From Streptomyces antibioticus (GTDB lineage Bacteria; Actinomycetota; Actinomycetes; Streptomycetales; Streptomycetaceae), in assembly GCF_001514065.1 (NCBI RefSeq), contig NZ_KQ948432.1:347820-411819 (forward strand): a DNA stretch of 64,000 nt, written 5' to 3'. Below are positions 37,054-47,007 of the stretch, piece by piece (positions within the stretch are counted from its first letter, which is position 1; each line of letters begins with the position of its first letter). The position numbers and the translations under genes were made by a program. The notes under the pieces were generated by a model. It was not told where the DNA came from. It saw nothing but the letters and a program-made list of their open reading frames with translations, and did no database searches.

Positions 37054-38640
37054 TCAGCGCAGACTGCGCACGTCCAAGTGCCTCAACACCCGATCCACCA
37101 CCTCCGGATCCGCCCCCGGCTCACTCCGCGCCGCCAGCACCTCGTGCCGCGCCGCGCTCAGCATCTCCCCCTGGATCCGCCGCACCCGCTTCAGCCGCTT
37201 CGCCCGCTGCTGATGCGCCTCCCGCCGCTCCTCGTCCCCCATGTCCGGGCTGATCCGCACCCCGATGTCGAAGGCCCGCCGCAGCATCTGCTCGGACAGC
37301 TCCTCCGGCAGCTCCTCGACGTCCTCGATCTCCTTCAGCCGCCGCTTGGCGGCCTTGGCGGCCCGGATGGCGAGGGTCTTCTCGAACTCCTTCTCCCGCT
37401 CGGTGTCGGCCTTCACGCCGAGCCGCTTCACCAGCCACGGCAGGGTCAGCCCCTGGAGCACCAGGGTCGCCATGATGACGCCGAACGCGATGAAGATGAT
37501 CTCGTCCCGGTCGGGGAAGGCGCCCCCTTCCTCGGTCTTCAGCGGAATCGCCAGCGCCAACGCCACGGACGCCACCCCTCGCATCCCCGACCACCACATG
37601 ACGACGGTCTCCCGCCAGGTCATCGGGATCTCCTCGTCGTAGTCCTGCCGGGCGTGCAGCCGCTTGGCGACCCAGGTCGCGGGAAACAGCCACATCAGGC
37701 GTACGAGGACGACGACCACGACGATCGCGGCCGCCCAGCCGAGCATCTCACCCCACCGCCCGGACGCGGTGCGGATCGCGTTGTGCAGTTCGAGCCCGAT
37801 CAGCCCGAAGGCCACCCCGGTGACGAGCGTGTCGACGATGTCCCAGAAGGTGTGCCCGGCGAGCCGGGTGAGCACGTCGTCGGCGTCGGTGCCGTACTCG
37901 GCGAGGAAGAGGGCGGTGGTGAGCACGGCGAGCACCCCGGACCCGTGCAGCTCCTCGGCGAGCACGTAGGAGGCGTACGGCACGAGGAGCGTCAGCCCGA
38001 TCTGGAGGGTCGGGTCGTCGAGCAGATCCATCAGCTTGTTCGCGCCCCAGCCCAGGGCAACGCCCATGACGACGGCGACGACCGCGGAGAGCACCAGCTC
38101 GAACGCGGCCTCGCCGACGTGGAAGGAACCGCTGACGGCCGCGGCGATCGCCACGTGGTAGAGCACGATGGCCGTGACGTCGTTGAAGAGCCCCTCGCCC
38201 TCCAGGATCGACACCAGCCGCCTCGGCAGCCCGAGTTGCCCGGCGACGGCGGTCGCCGCGACGGGGTCGGGCGGCGCGACCAGCGCGCCGAGCGCCACGG
38301 CGGCGGCGAGCGGCAGCCCCGGCACGATGGCGTGGGCGACGGCGGCCACACACAGGGTGGTGACGAACACCAGCGCCACGGCGAGCAGCAGGATCGGCCG
38401 TACGTTGGCCGTGAACTGCCGCCAGGAGGTGCGCCGCACGGCCGCGTAGAGCAGCGGCGGCAGCAGGAGCGGCAGGATCAGCTCCGGCTCGATGTCGACG
38501 TTCGGCACGAAGTCCAGCAGCGCGAGGACGATCCCCAGCAGGGTCATCAGGACCGGGGCCGGCAGCTTGAACCGGTCTCCCACCGGGACGCTGACCACAG
38601 CCCCGAGCAACAGCACGAACAGCAGGGCCAACTGATCCAC
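37054..38640 (-). CDS. Na+/H+ antiporter (CPA1 family)
   Basis: 528 residues, about 12 helices. Ion-site motifs: VAPPDPVAATAVAGQLG and the EGEGLFNDVTAIVLY segment with the essential Asp. A long charged cytoplasmic C-terminal tail (after about residue 405) is rich in Glu/Arg and probably regulatory. A similar tail is common in actinobacterial NhaP-type antiporters. ATG 38640. Monocistronic. Confidence 0.92.
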   Translation of the reverse strand: MDQLALLFVLLLGAVVSVPVGDRFKLPAPVLMTLLGIVLALLDFVPNVDIEPELILPLLLPPLLYAAVRRTSWRQFTANVRPILLLAVALVFVTTLCVAAVAHAIVPGLPLAAAVALGALVAPPDPVAATAVAGQLGLPRRLVSILEGEGLFNDVTAIVLYHVAIAAAVSGSFHVGEAAFELVLSAVVAVVMGVALGWGANKLMDLLDDPTLQIGLTLLVPYASYVLAEELHGSGVLAVLTTALFLAEYGTDADDVLTRLAGHTFWDIVDTLVTGVAFGLIGLELHNAIRTASGRWGEMLGWAAAIVVVVVLVRLMWLFPATWVAKRLHARQDYDEEIPMTWRETVVMWWSGMRGVASVALALAIPLKTEEGGAFPDRDEIIFIAFGVIMATLVLQGLTLPWLVKRLGVKADTEREKEFEKTLAIRAAKAAKRRLKEIEDVEELPEELSEQMLRRAFDIGVRISPDMGDEERREAHQQRAKRLKRVRRIQGEMLSAARHEVLAARSEPGADPEVVDRVLRHLDVRSLR

Positions 38641-38713
38641 GGTCAGGCTCCGGCGGGTCGGACGAGCAGGAATCTCCAGCTGTCCAGCCTGCCACGACAG
38701 CCGCCGCGATCAG

Positions 38714-39184
38714 TTACAGCGCGCGCCGCATCCCCTGGTGCGGAATCCCCGCCTCCAGGTACTCCGGCCCGTAGGCCTCGTACCCGAGCCGCTCGTAGAA
38801 CCCCAGCGCGTGCGTCTGCGCGTGCAGATCCACCGCCGCGAGCCCCCGCGCGCGTGCCGCGTCCTCGATGGCCCGTACGAGCGCCACACCGACGCCGAGA
38901 CCGCGCGCCTCCTCGGCGACCGCGAGCCGTCCGAGCGACCCCAGGGTGAGATCACCGCCGACCTTCTCGGCGGCCTCGGCGCCGTACAGCAGCCGCCCGG
39001 TGCCCAGCGCCGTCCCGTCGTCCCGCACGGCCAGCACATGCACCGCGACGGCGTCGTACGCGTCGTACTCCAGGTCCTGCGGGACGCCCTGCTCGACGAC
39101 GAAGACCTGCTTGCGCACGGCGAAGCACAGCTCCCGGTCGGCGGGGTCCTCGGCGACCCGCACCGTGTACGACGGACCGCTCAC
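38714..39184 (-). CDS. GNAT family N-acetyltransferase
   Basis: 156 residues. The acetyl-CoA loop is in [15 protein letters not shown], and the C-terminal [14 protein letters not shown] is typical. It has the ElaA-like N-terminus ([16 protein letters not shown]). GTG 39184 overlaps the rluD stop as GTGA, so it is translated with rluD. The acceptor is unknown. Confidence 0.9.
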   Translation of the reverse strand: MSGPSYTVRVAEDPADRELCFAVRKQVFVVEQGVPQDLEYDAYDAVAVHVLAVRDDGTALGTGRLLYGAEAAEKVGGDLTLGSLGRLAVAEEARGLGVGVALVRAIEDAARARGLAAVDLHAQTHALGFYERLGYEAYGPEYLEAGIPHQGMRRAL

Positions 39185-40125
39185 GCGTACGTCTCCTCGC
39201 GGACCTGGTCCAGGGCCTGCTGGAGGTCCTCCGGGTAGTCGCTCTCGAACTCGACCCACTGTCCGTCCCCGGGGTGCTCGAAGCCGAGGCGGACCGCGTG
39301 CAGCCACTGCCGGGTCAGGCGCAGCCGCTTGGCGAGGGTCGGGTCGGCGCCGTAGGTGAGGTCGCCGACGCAGGGGTGGCGGTGGGCGGCCATGTGGACG
39401 CGGATCTGGTGGGTGCGGCCCGTCTCCAGCTTCACGTCGAGCAGGGAGGCCGCGCGGAACGCCTCGATGAGGTCGTAGTGCGTGATCGACGGCTTGCCGT
39501 CGGCGGTGACCGCCCACTTGTAGTCGTGGTTCGGGTGGCGGCCGATGGGGGCGTCGATGGTGCCGCTCGTGGGGTCCGGGTGGCCCTGGACGAGGGTGTG
39601 GTATCGCTTGTCGACCGTGCGCTCCTTGAACTGGCGCTTGAGCGACGTGTACGCGTACTCGGACTTGGCGACCACCATCAGGCCGGAGGTGCCGACGTCG
39701 AGGCGGTGCACGATGCCCTGGCGCTCGGCGGCGCCGGAGGTCGAGATGCGGTACCCGGCGGCGGCGAGACCGCCGATGACGGTGGGGCCGGTCCAGCCGG
39801 GCGACGGGTGGGCGGCCACGCCGACGGGCTTGACGATCACCACCACGTCGTCGTCGTCATGGATGATCTCCATGCCCTCGACCGGCTCGGCGACGATCTG
39901 CACGGGCGCGGGCGCGCTGGGCATCTCGACCTCCAGCCAGGCGCCGCCGTGCACGCGCTCGGACTTGCCGACCACGGACCCGTCGACCTGGACCTTGCCC
40001 GCCGCCGCCAGCTCGGCCGCCTTGGTGCGGGAGAAGCCGAACATGCGGGAGATGGCGGCGTCGACGCGCTCGCCCTCCAGGCCGTCCGGCACGGGCAGGG
40101 TTCGGATCTCGGGAAGCGTGCTCAC
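39181..40125 (-). CDS. rluD: RluD-type 23S rRNA pseudouridine synthase
   Basis: 314 residues. N-terminal S4 domain ([18 protein letters not shown]) and the catalytic Asp motif [16 protein letters not shown], followed by [13 protein letters not shown]. It isomerises uridines of the large rRNA; the exact site cannot be told from sequence. GTG 40125. It lies downstream of lspA by 43 nt on the same strand and is coupled to the GNAT gene. Confidence 0.93.
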   Translation of the reverse strand: MSTLPEIRTLPVPDGLEGERVDAAISRMFGFSRTKAAELAAAGKVQVDGSVVGKSERVHGGAWLEVEMPSAPAPVQIVAEPVEGMEIIHDDDDVVVIVKPVGVAAHPSPGWTGPTVIGGLAAAGYRISTSGAAERQGIVHRLDVGTSGLMVVAKSEYAYTSLKRQFKERTVDKRYHTLVQGHPDPTSGTIDAPIGRHPNHDYKWAVTADGKPSITHYDLIEAFRAASLLDVKLETGRTHQIRVHMAAHRHPCVGDLTYGADPTLAKRLRLTRQWLHAVRLGFEHPGDGQWVEFESDYPEDLQQALDQVREETYA

Positions 40126-40168
40126 CCGTCGAGTATGCCGGACGGGTGAGACAGTCCCGACCGCGCGC

Positions 40169-40765
40169 TCAGTCCTTGTGGACGGTGCCGTCCGGGTCGA
40201 GGCCCTTGAAGGACAGCAGCACGATCAGGATGCCGCCGCACACGATCGCCGAGTCGGCGAGGTTGAACACCGCGAAGTGCTTCGGCGCGATGAAGTCGAC
40301 GACCGCGCCCTCGAACACGCCCGGTGAGCGGAAGATCCGGTCGGTGAGGTTGCCGAGCGCACCACCGAGGAGCAGGCCGAGCGCGATCGCCCAGGGCAGG
40401 CTGTAGAGCTTGCGGGCGAGGCGGGCGATGACCACGATCACGGCCGCCGCGATCACCGTGAAGATCACGGTGAAGGCCTCGCCGAAGCCGAAGGCGGCGC
40501 CCGCGTTGCGGATCGCCTCGAACTTCAGCCAGTCCCCGATGATCTCGATCGGCGCGTGGTGCTCCAGTTTGGCCACCACGAGCAGCTTGCTGCCGAGGTC
40601 GAGGAGGTACGCGAAGGCGGCGACGGCGAACAGCACGGCGATCCGGCGCTTGCCCCTGGACTGGGGCCGCTCCTCGACGCCCTCCTGCCCGGCTGCCCGC
40701 TCCGGCTCGGCCCCGCCCCCCTCAGGGGTGTCCGGCGTACCGATCATGCGCTCCGCTTCGGTCAC
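40169..40765 (-). CDS. lspA: Lipoprotein signal peptidase
   Basis: 198 residues, four helices. The catalytic Asp residues are in GNLTDRIF and [10 protein letters not shown] cytoplasmic N-terminal extension of about 40 residues (Glu/Pro/Gly-rich) precedes the first helix. It cleaves lipid-modified prolipoproteins. GTG 40765. Upstream of rluD. Confidence 0.95.
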   Translation of the reverse strand: MTEAERMIGTPDTPEGGGAEPERAAGQEGVEERPQSRGKRRIAVLFAVAAFAYLLDLGSKLLVVAKLEHHAPIEIIGDWLKFEAIRNAGAAFGFGEAFTVIFTVIAAAVIVVIARLARKLYSLPWAIALGLLLGGALGNLTDRIFRSPGVFEGAVVDFIAPKHFAVFNLADSAIVCGGILIVLLSFKGLDPDGTVHKD

Positions 40766-40826
40766 GTGAGTCCCTCAACCTAGGTGCCTGACTGAGGACG
40801 AGGGTACGGCACGCCCCGGTGGACCC

Positions 40827-41759
40827 TCAGTACCGGCGTTCCTGCTTCTGCTTGCACTCCACGCACAGGGTCGCGCGCGGGAACGCCTGCATACGCGCCT
40901 TGCCGATCGGGTTGCCGCAGTTCTCGCACAGACCGTAGGTACCCGCGTCGAGGCGGTCCAGGGCCCGCTCGGTCTGTTCGAGCATCTCGCGCGCGTTGGC
41001 CGCGAGGGCCATCTCGTGCTCGCGCGTGATGTTCTTGGTGCCGGTGTCGGCCTGGTCGTCGCCCGCGCCGTCCCCGGAGTCCCGCATCAGACCCACGAGG
41101 GACTCCTCGGACGTCGTGATCTCGGAGCGCAGCCGCAGCGCCTCGGACTGGAGCTCGGTGCGCGCCTCCGCGACCTCCTCCGGGGTCCAGGGGTCCTCGC
41201 CGGGGCGGACCGCGAGCTCGCCCGGCTCCGCCGCCGCGAGGCGTGCCTTGGGGACGGCCGTCTTCGCCGCCGTGGCCGTGCCAGGAGTCTTCTTCGCAAC
41301 CACCGTCGTGGCTCCCGTCTGCTTCGCGGCCTGCGCCGCGCTCGCCTTCTTGGCCGTCTTCCCGGCCGTGCTCTTGCCGGCCGCGCTCTTCGTGGTCTTC
41401 GAGGTGGTGCTCTTGGCGGCAGCGGTCTTCTTGGCGGCCGTCTTCTTCACCGCCGTTTTCTTCACCGCCGTCTTCTTCGCCGCTGTCTTCTTGGCAGCCG
41501 CCTTCTTCACGGCCGTCTCCGCGCCCGCCTCCGCCGTCTTCTTGGCGGCGGCCTTCTTCGTCACGGTCTTCTTGGCCGCCGTCTTCCTGCTGCCGGCCGC
41601 CGGGCCCGGTCTCTCAGGGCCCTCCGCCGCCTTCTCGGCCGCCTTCTTCGCCGCCGCCCCCACGGCCTTCTTGCCGCCCACGTCCTTGGCCGCACCGCCG
41701 GAGGCATGTGTGGACCTGCTCGACGCCGACTTCTGATCGGCGGTCTTCTTCGCCACCAT
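40827..41759 (-). CDS. TraR/DksA zinc-finger protein with a histone H1-like N-terminal tail
   Basis: 310 residues. Residues 1–175 are almost all Lys, Ala and Thr, in repeats of the type AAKKTAVKKTAVKK, resembling the tail of histone H1/Lsr2-type DNA-binding proteins. The C-terminal DksA domain has a coiled-coil (EARTELQSEALRLRSEI) and a C4 zinc finger CENCG...CVECK. It probably binds DNA and/or RNA polymerase. ATG 41759 has AAGGGG 8 nt upstream. A TCACAtatTGTGA palindrome (41773–41785) lies just upstream. It diverges from ileS. Confidence 0.9.
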   Translation of the reverse strand: MVAKKTADQKSASSRSTHASGGAAKDVGGKKAVGAAAKKAAEKAAEGPERPGPAAGSRKTAAKKTVTKKAAAKKTAEAGAETAVKKAAAKKTAAKKTAVKKTAVKKTAAKKTAAAKSTTSKTTKSAAGKSTAGKTAKKASAAQAAKQTGATTVVAKKTPGTATAAKTAVPKARLAAAEPGELAVRPGEDPWTPEEVAEARTELQSEALRLRSEITTSEESLVGLMRDSGDGAGDDQADTGTKNITREHEMALAANAREMLEQTERALDRLDAGTYGLCENCGNPIGKARMQAFPRATLCVECKQKQERRY

Positions 41760-42059
41760 GGCCGCGGCCCCTTCACATATTGTGATCTTGCACGCGAATC
41801 GTGCTGGGACGATAAATCGACTTGAGTCCCGCGGCAACGGGACGCACCGCCCGATTCGCCCGCCTCGCGCAGGGAGCACGCCAGGCATGCAAGCGTTGTG
41901 CCCAGCTCCCCGCCCGGTAATCCGCCGGATCGCGCGTCCCGGAATCCGAACACGCGTACCGCTCCATTCGGGTCACTCCGGCGCCCGCGACGACCGCGCC
42001 CCGGAGCCCGGGAAATCCGGTCGGCCGCTGTCCTCGCGGCGCCGTACACTGGGCGGAGC
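41760..42059. other. Divergent promoter region, dksA-like / ileS
   Basis: About 300 nt without a gene. It contains a short palindrome at 41773–41785 near the dksA-like start. On the ileS side there is a possible -10 TACACT at 42045–42050, without a matching -35. Nothing else recognised. Confidence 0.5.
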
Positions 42060-42350
42060 GAAAAGCGTGGATGGGGACGAGTAGCGACGTACGCAGCCCA
42101 GAGCGACCCGGGGACGGTGGAAGCCCGGGGGCGAGCGCGACGTGAAGATCACCCCGGAGCCGCCGGAAGAACGCCCTGGAGGGCAAGTAGACCCGGCATC
42201 GCGACCCCAATGAGGGGGCTCACCGGTGCGTACGGCGCACAGGGGAGCCAAGGAGGGTGGTACCGCGGGAGCGCGCCGAAGGCGGCGCAGGAAATGACGT
42301 AGCTCTCGTCCCTCCGGACGGAAGGCAGCAAGTCCGCCGGAGGAAGACTG
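42060..42350 (+). promoter_or_regulatory. T-box riboswitch of ileS (translational type)
   Basis: The conserved T-box sequence AGGGTGGTACCGCGG is at 42254–42268. A candidate isoleucine specifier ATC is at 42148–42150 in a short stem I region. The ribosome-binding site GGAGG (42339–42343, 7 nt before the ATG) can pair in a helix CCTCCGGAC (42311–42319) / GTCCgccGGAGG (42332–42343). Uncharged tRNA-Ile would disfavour that helix. This matches the actinobacterial translational T-box class; boundaries are approximate. Confidence 0.9.
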
Positions 42351-45300
42351 ATGACGCAGTACCGCCAGGTGCCCGCCCAGGTCGATCTGCCCGCGCTCGA
42401 GCACGCGGTGCTCGACTTCTGGCGCGAGCAGAAGATCTTCGCCAAGTCCTTGGAGCAGTCCGAGGGCCGCCCCGAGTGGGTGTTCTACGAGGGCCCGCCC
42501 ACCGCCAACGGCATGCCCGGGGCCCACCACATCGAGGCGCGCGTCTTCAAGGACGTCTTCCCCCGCTTCCGCACCATGCGGGGCTACCACGTGGCCCGCA
42601 AGGCCGGCTGGGACTGCCACGGCCTCCCGGTGGAGCTCGCGGTGGAGAAGGAGCTCGGCTTCAGCGGCAAGCCGGACATCGAGAAGTACGGCATCGCCGA
42701 GTTCAACGCCAAGTGCCGCGAGTCGGTGACCCGCCACACGGACGCCTTCACCGAGCTGACGACCCGCATGGGCTACTGGGTCGACCTCGACGACGCCTAC
42801 CGCACGATGGACCCCGAGTACATCGAGTCGGTCTGGTGGTCGCTGAAGACGATCTTCGACAAGGGCCTGCTGGTCCAGGACCACCGCGTCGCCCCCTGGT
42901 GCCCCCGCTGCGGCACCGGCCTGTCGGACCACGAGCTGGCGCAGGGCTACGAGACGGTCGTCGACCCGTCCGTGTACGTCCGTTTCCCGCTCACCTCCGG
43001 TCCGCTCGCCGGCGAGGCAGCGCTCCTGGTCTGGACGACGACGCCCTGGACCCTCGTCTCCAACACGGCCGTGGCCGCGCACCCCGACGTCACCTATGTC
43101 GTCGCGACCAACGGCGAGGAGAAGCTCGTCGTCGCCGAGCCGCTCGTCGGCAAGGCGCTCGGCGAGGGCTGGGAGACCACCGGCCAGTCCTTCACGGGCG
43201 CCGAGATGGAGCGCTGGACCTATCAACGTCCGTTCGAGCTGGTCGAGTTCCCCGAGCCGGCGCACTACGTGGTGAACGCCGAGTACGTCACGACCGAGGA
43301 CGGCACGGGTCTGGTCCACCAGTCCCCCGCCTTCGGTGAGGACGACCTCAAGGTCTGCCGCGCCTACGGCCTCCCGGTCGTGAACCCGGTCCGCCCCGAC
43401 GGCACCTTCGAGGAGGACGTCCCGCTGGTCGGCGGCGTCTTCTTCAAGAAGGCGGACGAGAAGCTCACGGCGGACCTCCACGACCGCGGCCTCCTCTTCA
43501 GGCACATCCCGTACGAGCACAGCTACCCGCACTGCTGGCGCTGCCACACCGCGCTCCTCTACTACGCGCAGCCGTCCTGGTACATCCGCACCACGGCCAT
43601 CAAGGACCGCCTCCTCCAGGAGAACGAGAACACCAACTGGTTCCCGGACACGGTCAAGCACGGCCGGTACGGCGACTGGCTGAACAACAACATCGACTGG
43701 GCGCTGTCCCGCAACCGCTACTGGGGCACCCCGCTGCCGATCTGGCGCTGCGAGGACGACCACCTGACCGTCGTCGGCTCCCGCGCGGAGCTCACCGAGC
43801 TGACCGGCACCGACCAGTCGGACCTCGACCCGCACCGCCCGTTCATCGACGACGTCACGTTCGCCTGCCCCAAGGACGCCTGCGGCAAGACGGCCACGCG
43901 CGTGCCGGAGGTCATCGACGCCTGGTACGACTCGGGTTCGATGCCGTTCGCGCAGTGGGGCTACCCGTACAAGAACAAGGAGCTCTTCGAGAGCCGCTAC
44001 CCGGCGCAGTTCATCTCGGAGGCCATCGACCAGACCCGCGGCTGGTTCTACACGCTGATGGCGGTAGGCACCCTGGTCTTCGACAAGTCGTCCTACGAGA
44101 ACGTCGTCTGCCTCGGCCACATCCTCGCCGAGGACGGCCGGAAGATGTCCAAGCACCTGGGCAACATCCTCCAGCCGATCCCGCTGATGGACCAGCACGG
44201 CGCCGACGCGGTCCGCTGGTTCATGGCGGCCGGCGGCTCCCCGTGGGCGGCCCGCCGCGTGGGCCACGGCACGATCCAGGAGGTCGTCCGCAAGACGCTC
44301 CTGACGTACTGGAACACGGTCGCCTTCCAGGCCCTTTACGCCCGTACGTCGAACTGGGCGCCGTCCGCCGCCGACCCGGCCCCGGCCGACCGCCCGGTCC
44401 TGGACCGCTGGCTGCTCTCCGAACTCCACGCGCTCACCGACCAGGTGACGCAGGCTCTGGAGGCCTACGACACCCAGCGCGCCGGCAAGCTGCTCTCGGC
44501 GTTCGTCGACGACCTGTCCAACTGGTACGTCCGCCGCTCGCGTCGCCGCTTCTGGCAGGGCGACAAGGCCGCGCTGCGCACGCTGCACGAGGTCGTGGAG
44601 ACGGTCACCAAGCTGATGGCCCCGCTGACCCCGTTCATCACCGAGCGGGTCTGGCAGGACCTGGTCGTCCCGGTCACGCCGGGCGCCCCGGACTCCGTCC
44701 ACCTGTCCAGCTGGCCGGAGGCGGACCTCTCCGCCATCGACCCGGAGCTGTCGCGGCAGATGGTCCTCGTCCGGCGCCTGGTCGAGCTGGGCCGTGCCAC
44801 GCGCGCGGAGTCGGGCGTCAAGACCCGTCAGCCCCTGAGGCGCGCGCTGGTCGCGGTGACGGGCTTCGACACCCTGAACCCCGAACTGCACTCGCAGATC
44901 ACGGAAGAGCTGAACGTCGAGTCGCTGGCGTCCCTCTCCGAGGTCGGCGGCAGCCTGGTCGACACCACCGCCAAGGCCAACTTCCGTGCCCTGGGCAAGC
45001 GGTTCGGCAAGCGCGTCCAGGACGTGGCGAAGGCGGTCGCGAACGCCGACGCGGCGGCGCTCTCCCTCGCCCTGCGCGAGGGCACGGCATCGGTGGAGGT
45101 CGACGGCGAGACGATCACGCTGGCTCCCGACGAGGTCATCATCACGGAGACCCCGCGCGAGGGCTGGTCGGTCGCCTCGGACTCCGGCGCGACGGTCGCC
45201 CTGGACCTGGAGATCACCGAGGAGCTGAAGCAGGCGGGCCTGGCCCGTGACGCGATCCGTCTGATCCAGGAGGCCCGCAAGAACAGCGGCCTGGACGTGG

Positions 45301-45488
45301 CCGACCGCATCGCCCTGCGTTGGACGTCCACGGACCCGGCGGTGATCGCGGCCCTGACCGAACACGCGGGCCTGATCGCCGACGAGGTCCTGTCGACGGA
45401 CTTCGCCCAGGGTGAGGCGGACGACACGTTCGGCACCCCGTTCACGGACGAGGGCCTGTCCCTGACGTTCCGCCTGCGCAAGGCGTAA
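42351..45488 (+). CDS. ileS: Isoleucyl-tRNA synthetase, IleRS2-like with altered HIGH motif
   Basis: 1045 residues. Class I synthetase; charges tRNA-Ile. The HIGH motif reads GAHH (residues 57–60 in GMPGAHHIEARV), i.e. GXHH rather than HXGH. KMSKS is KMSKHLGN. The editing domain carries WTTTPWTL. Length and tail resemble the eukaryote-like IleRS2 group, which tolerates mupirocin; the GXHH form has been reported to give hyper-resistance. Expression is controlled by the T-box upstream. ATG 42351. It is the only ileS in the window; another elsewhere cannot be excluded. Confidence 0.96.
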   Translation: MTQYRQVPAQVDLPALEHAVLDFWREQKIFAKSLEQSEGRPEWVFYEGPPTANGMPGAHHIEARVFKDVFPRFRTMRGYHVARKAGWDCHGLPVELAVEKELGFSGKPDIEKYGIAEFNAKCRESVTRHTDAFTELTTRMGYWVDLDDAYRTMDPEYIESVWWSLKTIFDKGLLVQDHRVAPWCPRCGTGLSDHELAQGYETVVDPSVYVRFPLTSGPLAGEAALLVWTTTPWTLVSNTAVAAHPDVTYVVATNGEEKLVVAEPLVGKALGEGWETTGQSFTGAEMERWTYQRPFELVEFPEPAHYVVNAEYVTTEDGTGLVHQSPAFGEDDLKVCRAYGLPVVNPVRPDGTFEEDVPLVGGVFFKKADEKLTADLHDRGLLFRHIPYEHSYPHCWRCHTALLYYAQPSWYIRTTAIKDRLLQENENTNWFPDTVKHGRYGDWLNNNIDWALSRNRYWGTPLPIWRCEDDHLTVVGSRAELTELTGTDQSDLDPHRPFIDDVTFACPKDACGKTATRVPEVIDAWYDSGSMPFAQWGYPYKNKELFESRYPAQFISEAIDQTRGWFYTLMAVGTLVFDKSSYENVVCLGHILAEDGRKMSKHLGNILQPIPLMDQHGADAVRWFMAAGGSPWAARRVGHGTIQEVVRKTLLTYWNTVAFQALYARTSNWAPSAADPAPADRPVLDRWLLSELHALTDQVTQALEAYDTQRAGKLLSAFVDDLSNWYVRRSRRRFWQGDKAALRTLHEVVETVTKLMAPLTPFITERVWQDLVVPVTPGAPDSVHLSSWPEADLSAIDPELSRQMVLVRRLVELGRATRAESGVKTRQPLRRALVAVTGFDTLNPELHSQITEELNVESLASLSEVGGSLVDTTAKANFRALGKRFGKRVQDVAKAVANADAAALSLALREGTASVEVDGETITLAPDEVIITETPREGWSVASDSGATVALDLEITEELKQAGLARDAIRLIQEARKNSGLDVADRIALRWTSTDPAVIAALTEHAGLIADEVLSTDFAQGEADDTFGTPFTDEGLSLTFRLRKA

Positions 45489-45506
45489 GCCAGGCACGGC
45501 CTACGA

Positions 45507-45542
45507 GGGCCCGGTCTCCCCACTTGGGAAGGCCGGGCCTTC
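45507..45542. terminator. Hairpin terminator after ileS
   Basis: 9-bp stem agggcccgg / ccgggcctt (one G·U pair) with an 18-nt loop, 18 nt after the ileS stop. Confidence 0.75.
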
Positions 45543-45547
45543 GCCGT

Positions 45548-45660
45548 GCCACCCCAGCTGCGGGCAGTCGTGCCGCTGGGGCGGCACGGGTGGGCGCAGC
45601 GGCACCCCGCCGGCGCGGGCAAGCGAAACCCCTCGACCTGAGCCCCCACCCAGCCCCACG
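45548..45660 (+). repeat. Dispersed intergenic repeat, copy B
   Basis: Contains ctgcgggcagtcgtgccgc, ggcggcacgggtgggcgcag, cggcaccccgcc and gcgcgggcaagcgaaacccc in the same order as copy A at 20215–20325; it differs by a few substitutions and a tail. It lies between the convergent ileS and divIVA. Confidence 0.85.
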
Positions 45661-45675
45661 AGATCAACCCGCGTA

Positions 45676-45717
45676 AAAGGGGCGAGCCCCGGACCGAAGT
45701 CCAGGGCTCGCCCCTTT
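45676..45717. terminator. Bidirectional terminator ileS/divIVA
   Basis: Perfect 14-bp stem aaaggggcgagccc / gggctcgccccttt with a 14-nt loop between the convergent ileS and divIVA. This one ends in a T-run on both strands, closer to a classical intrinsic terminator than the others here. Confidence 0.9.
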
Positions 45718-45752
45718 GAACGCTGCCGACGCCTAAGGCGTACTACAACTCG

Positions 45753-46955
45753 TCAGTTGTCGTCCTCGTCGATCAGGAACCCACGCATCGGCGAGGGAGC
45801 CTGCCCCATCGGCGACGGCCCCTGCGGCCGCACCGGAGCCATCGGCTGGGTCATCGCGGGCGACATCTGCTGCTGACCGCCGTAGGACGGAGCGGCCGGC
45901 GCCGGAGCACCGCCCATACCGCCCGGGTTCCCACCGTACGACGGCGCGCTCGCACCGGCCGGAGCCATCGAGGGCGCCGGGGACGGCGGAAGCGACGCGG
46001 CCGCCGGGGTACGCGGCGGAGCCAGCGAGTCGTCGGCCTGGGTCTCCAGCTGACGCAGCTGCGACTCCAGGTAGGACTTCAGGCGGGTGCGGTACTCGCG
46101 CTCGAAGCCGCGCAGATCCTCGACCTTGCGCTCCAGCGTGGCGCGAGCGGACTCCAGGGAGCCCATCGCTACGCGGTGCTTCTCCTGCGCGTCCCGCTCC
46201 AGGGCGTCGGCCTTGGCACGGGCGTCACGCTCGAGACCCTCGGCACGCGAACGCGCCTCGCCGACGATCTTGTTGGCCTCGGAACGGGCCTCGGCGATCG
46301 CCTGGTCGGCGGTCTGCTGGGCCAGCGAGAGGACACGGGCGGCGCTGTCGCCACCGGGGCCCTGACCGGGGCCGCCCATCGGACCGCCCATGGGGCCGCC
46401 CATCGGGCCACCCATCTGCTGCTGCATGGGCGGCTGACCACCCATGGGGCCCTGACCCATCGGACCCTGACCCATCGGACCCTGGCCCATGGGACCGGGA
46501 CCCTGCGGGCCACCCTGGCCGCCGCTCGGACCGGCAGGCAGCTGCGGCGCACCGCTCGGCAGCTGGGGCGGGCCGCCCATGGGGCCGCCCATCTGCTGCT
46601 GCGGCGGGCCAGATATGCCGGCCGGCACGGGGCCGCCCGGACCTCGCATGCCCTGCTGCGGCATCCCTTGCTGCATTCCCTGCTGAGGCATTCCCTGCGG
46701 GGGCATACCCTGCTGGTCCTGCGGACCGGGACCGCCAGGACCCTCCGGAGGCTTGCGCATGTTCTGCTGGTTCTGCGCAGCAGCGCGCGTGGCCGCGGCC
46801 AGCTTGGCGCGCAGGTCCTCGTTCTCACGGAGCAGGCGGGTCAGTTCGGCTTCGACCTCATCGAGGAAGGCATCGACCTCGTCCTCGTCATAGCCTTCTC
46901 GGAGGCGGACGGTCGTGAACTGCTTGTTCCGCACGTCCTCGGGGGTCAACGGCAT
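45753..46955 (-). CDS. divIVA: DivIVA polar growth protein
   Basis: 400 residues. N-terminal DivIVA domain ([28 protein letters not shown] region) binds curved membrane. A low-complexity Gly/Pro/Gln/Met linker (about residues 70–205, e.g. [10 protein letters not shown]) precedes a second coiled-coil ([20 protein letters not shown]). The C-terminus ends [10 protein letters not shown]. It directs tip growth and is essential in Streptomyces. GAGG is upstream of ATG 46955. It closes the dcw cluster. Confidence 0.96.
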   Translation of the reverse strand: MPLTPEDVRNKQFTTVRLREGYDEDEVDAFLDEVEAELTRLLRENEDLRAKLAAATRAAAQNQQNMRKPPEGPGGPGPQDQQGMPPQGMPQQGMQQGMPQQGMRGPGGPVPAGISGPPQQQMGGPMGGPPQLPSGAPQLPAGPSGGQGGPQGPGPMGQGPMGQGPMGQGPMGGQPPMQQQMGGPMGGPMGGPMGGPGQGPGGDSAARVLSLAQQTADQAIAEARSEANKIVGEARSRAEGLERDARAKADALERDAQEKHRVAMGSLESARATLERKVEDLRGFEREYRTRLKSYLESQLRQLETQADDSLAPPRTPAAASLPPSPAPSMAPAGASAPSYGGNPGGMGGAPAPAAPSYGGQQQMSPAMTQPMAPVRPQGPSPMGQAPSPMRGFLIDEDDN

Positions 46956-47007
46956 CTCTTCACCTCAACGTAGTCGTCGGCATCGGCAAGACGGTAGTTC
47001 ACATCGC

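Noticed and set aside
41973-45497. 1174-codon minus-strand open frame opposite ileS
   Set aside because: Antisense to a complete IleRS with all motifs; Val/Arg/Gly-rich, no recognisable domain.
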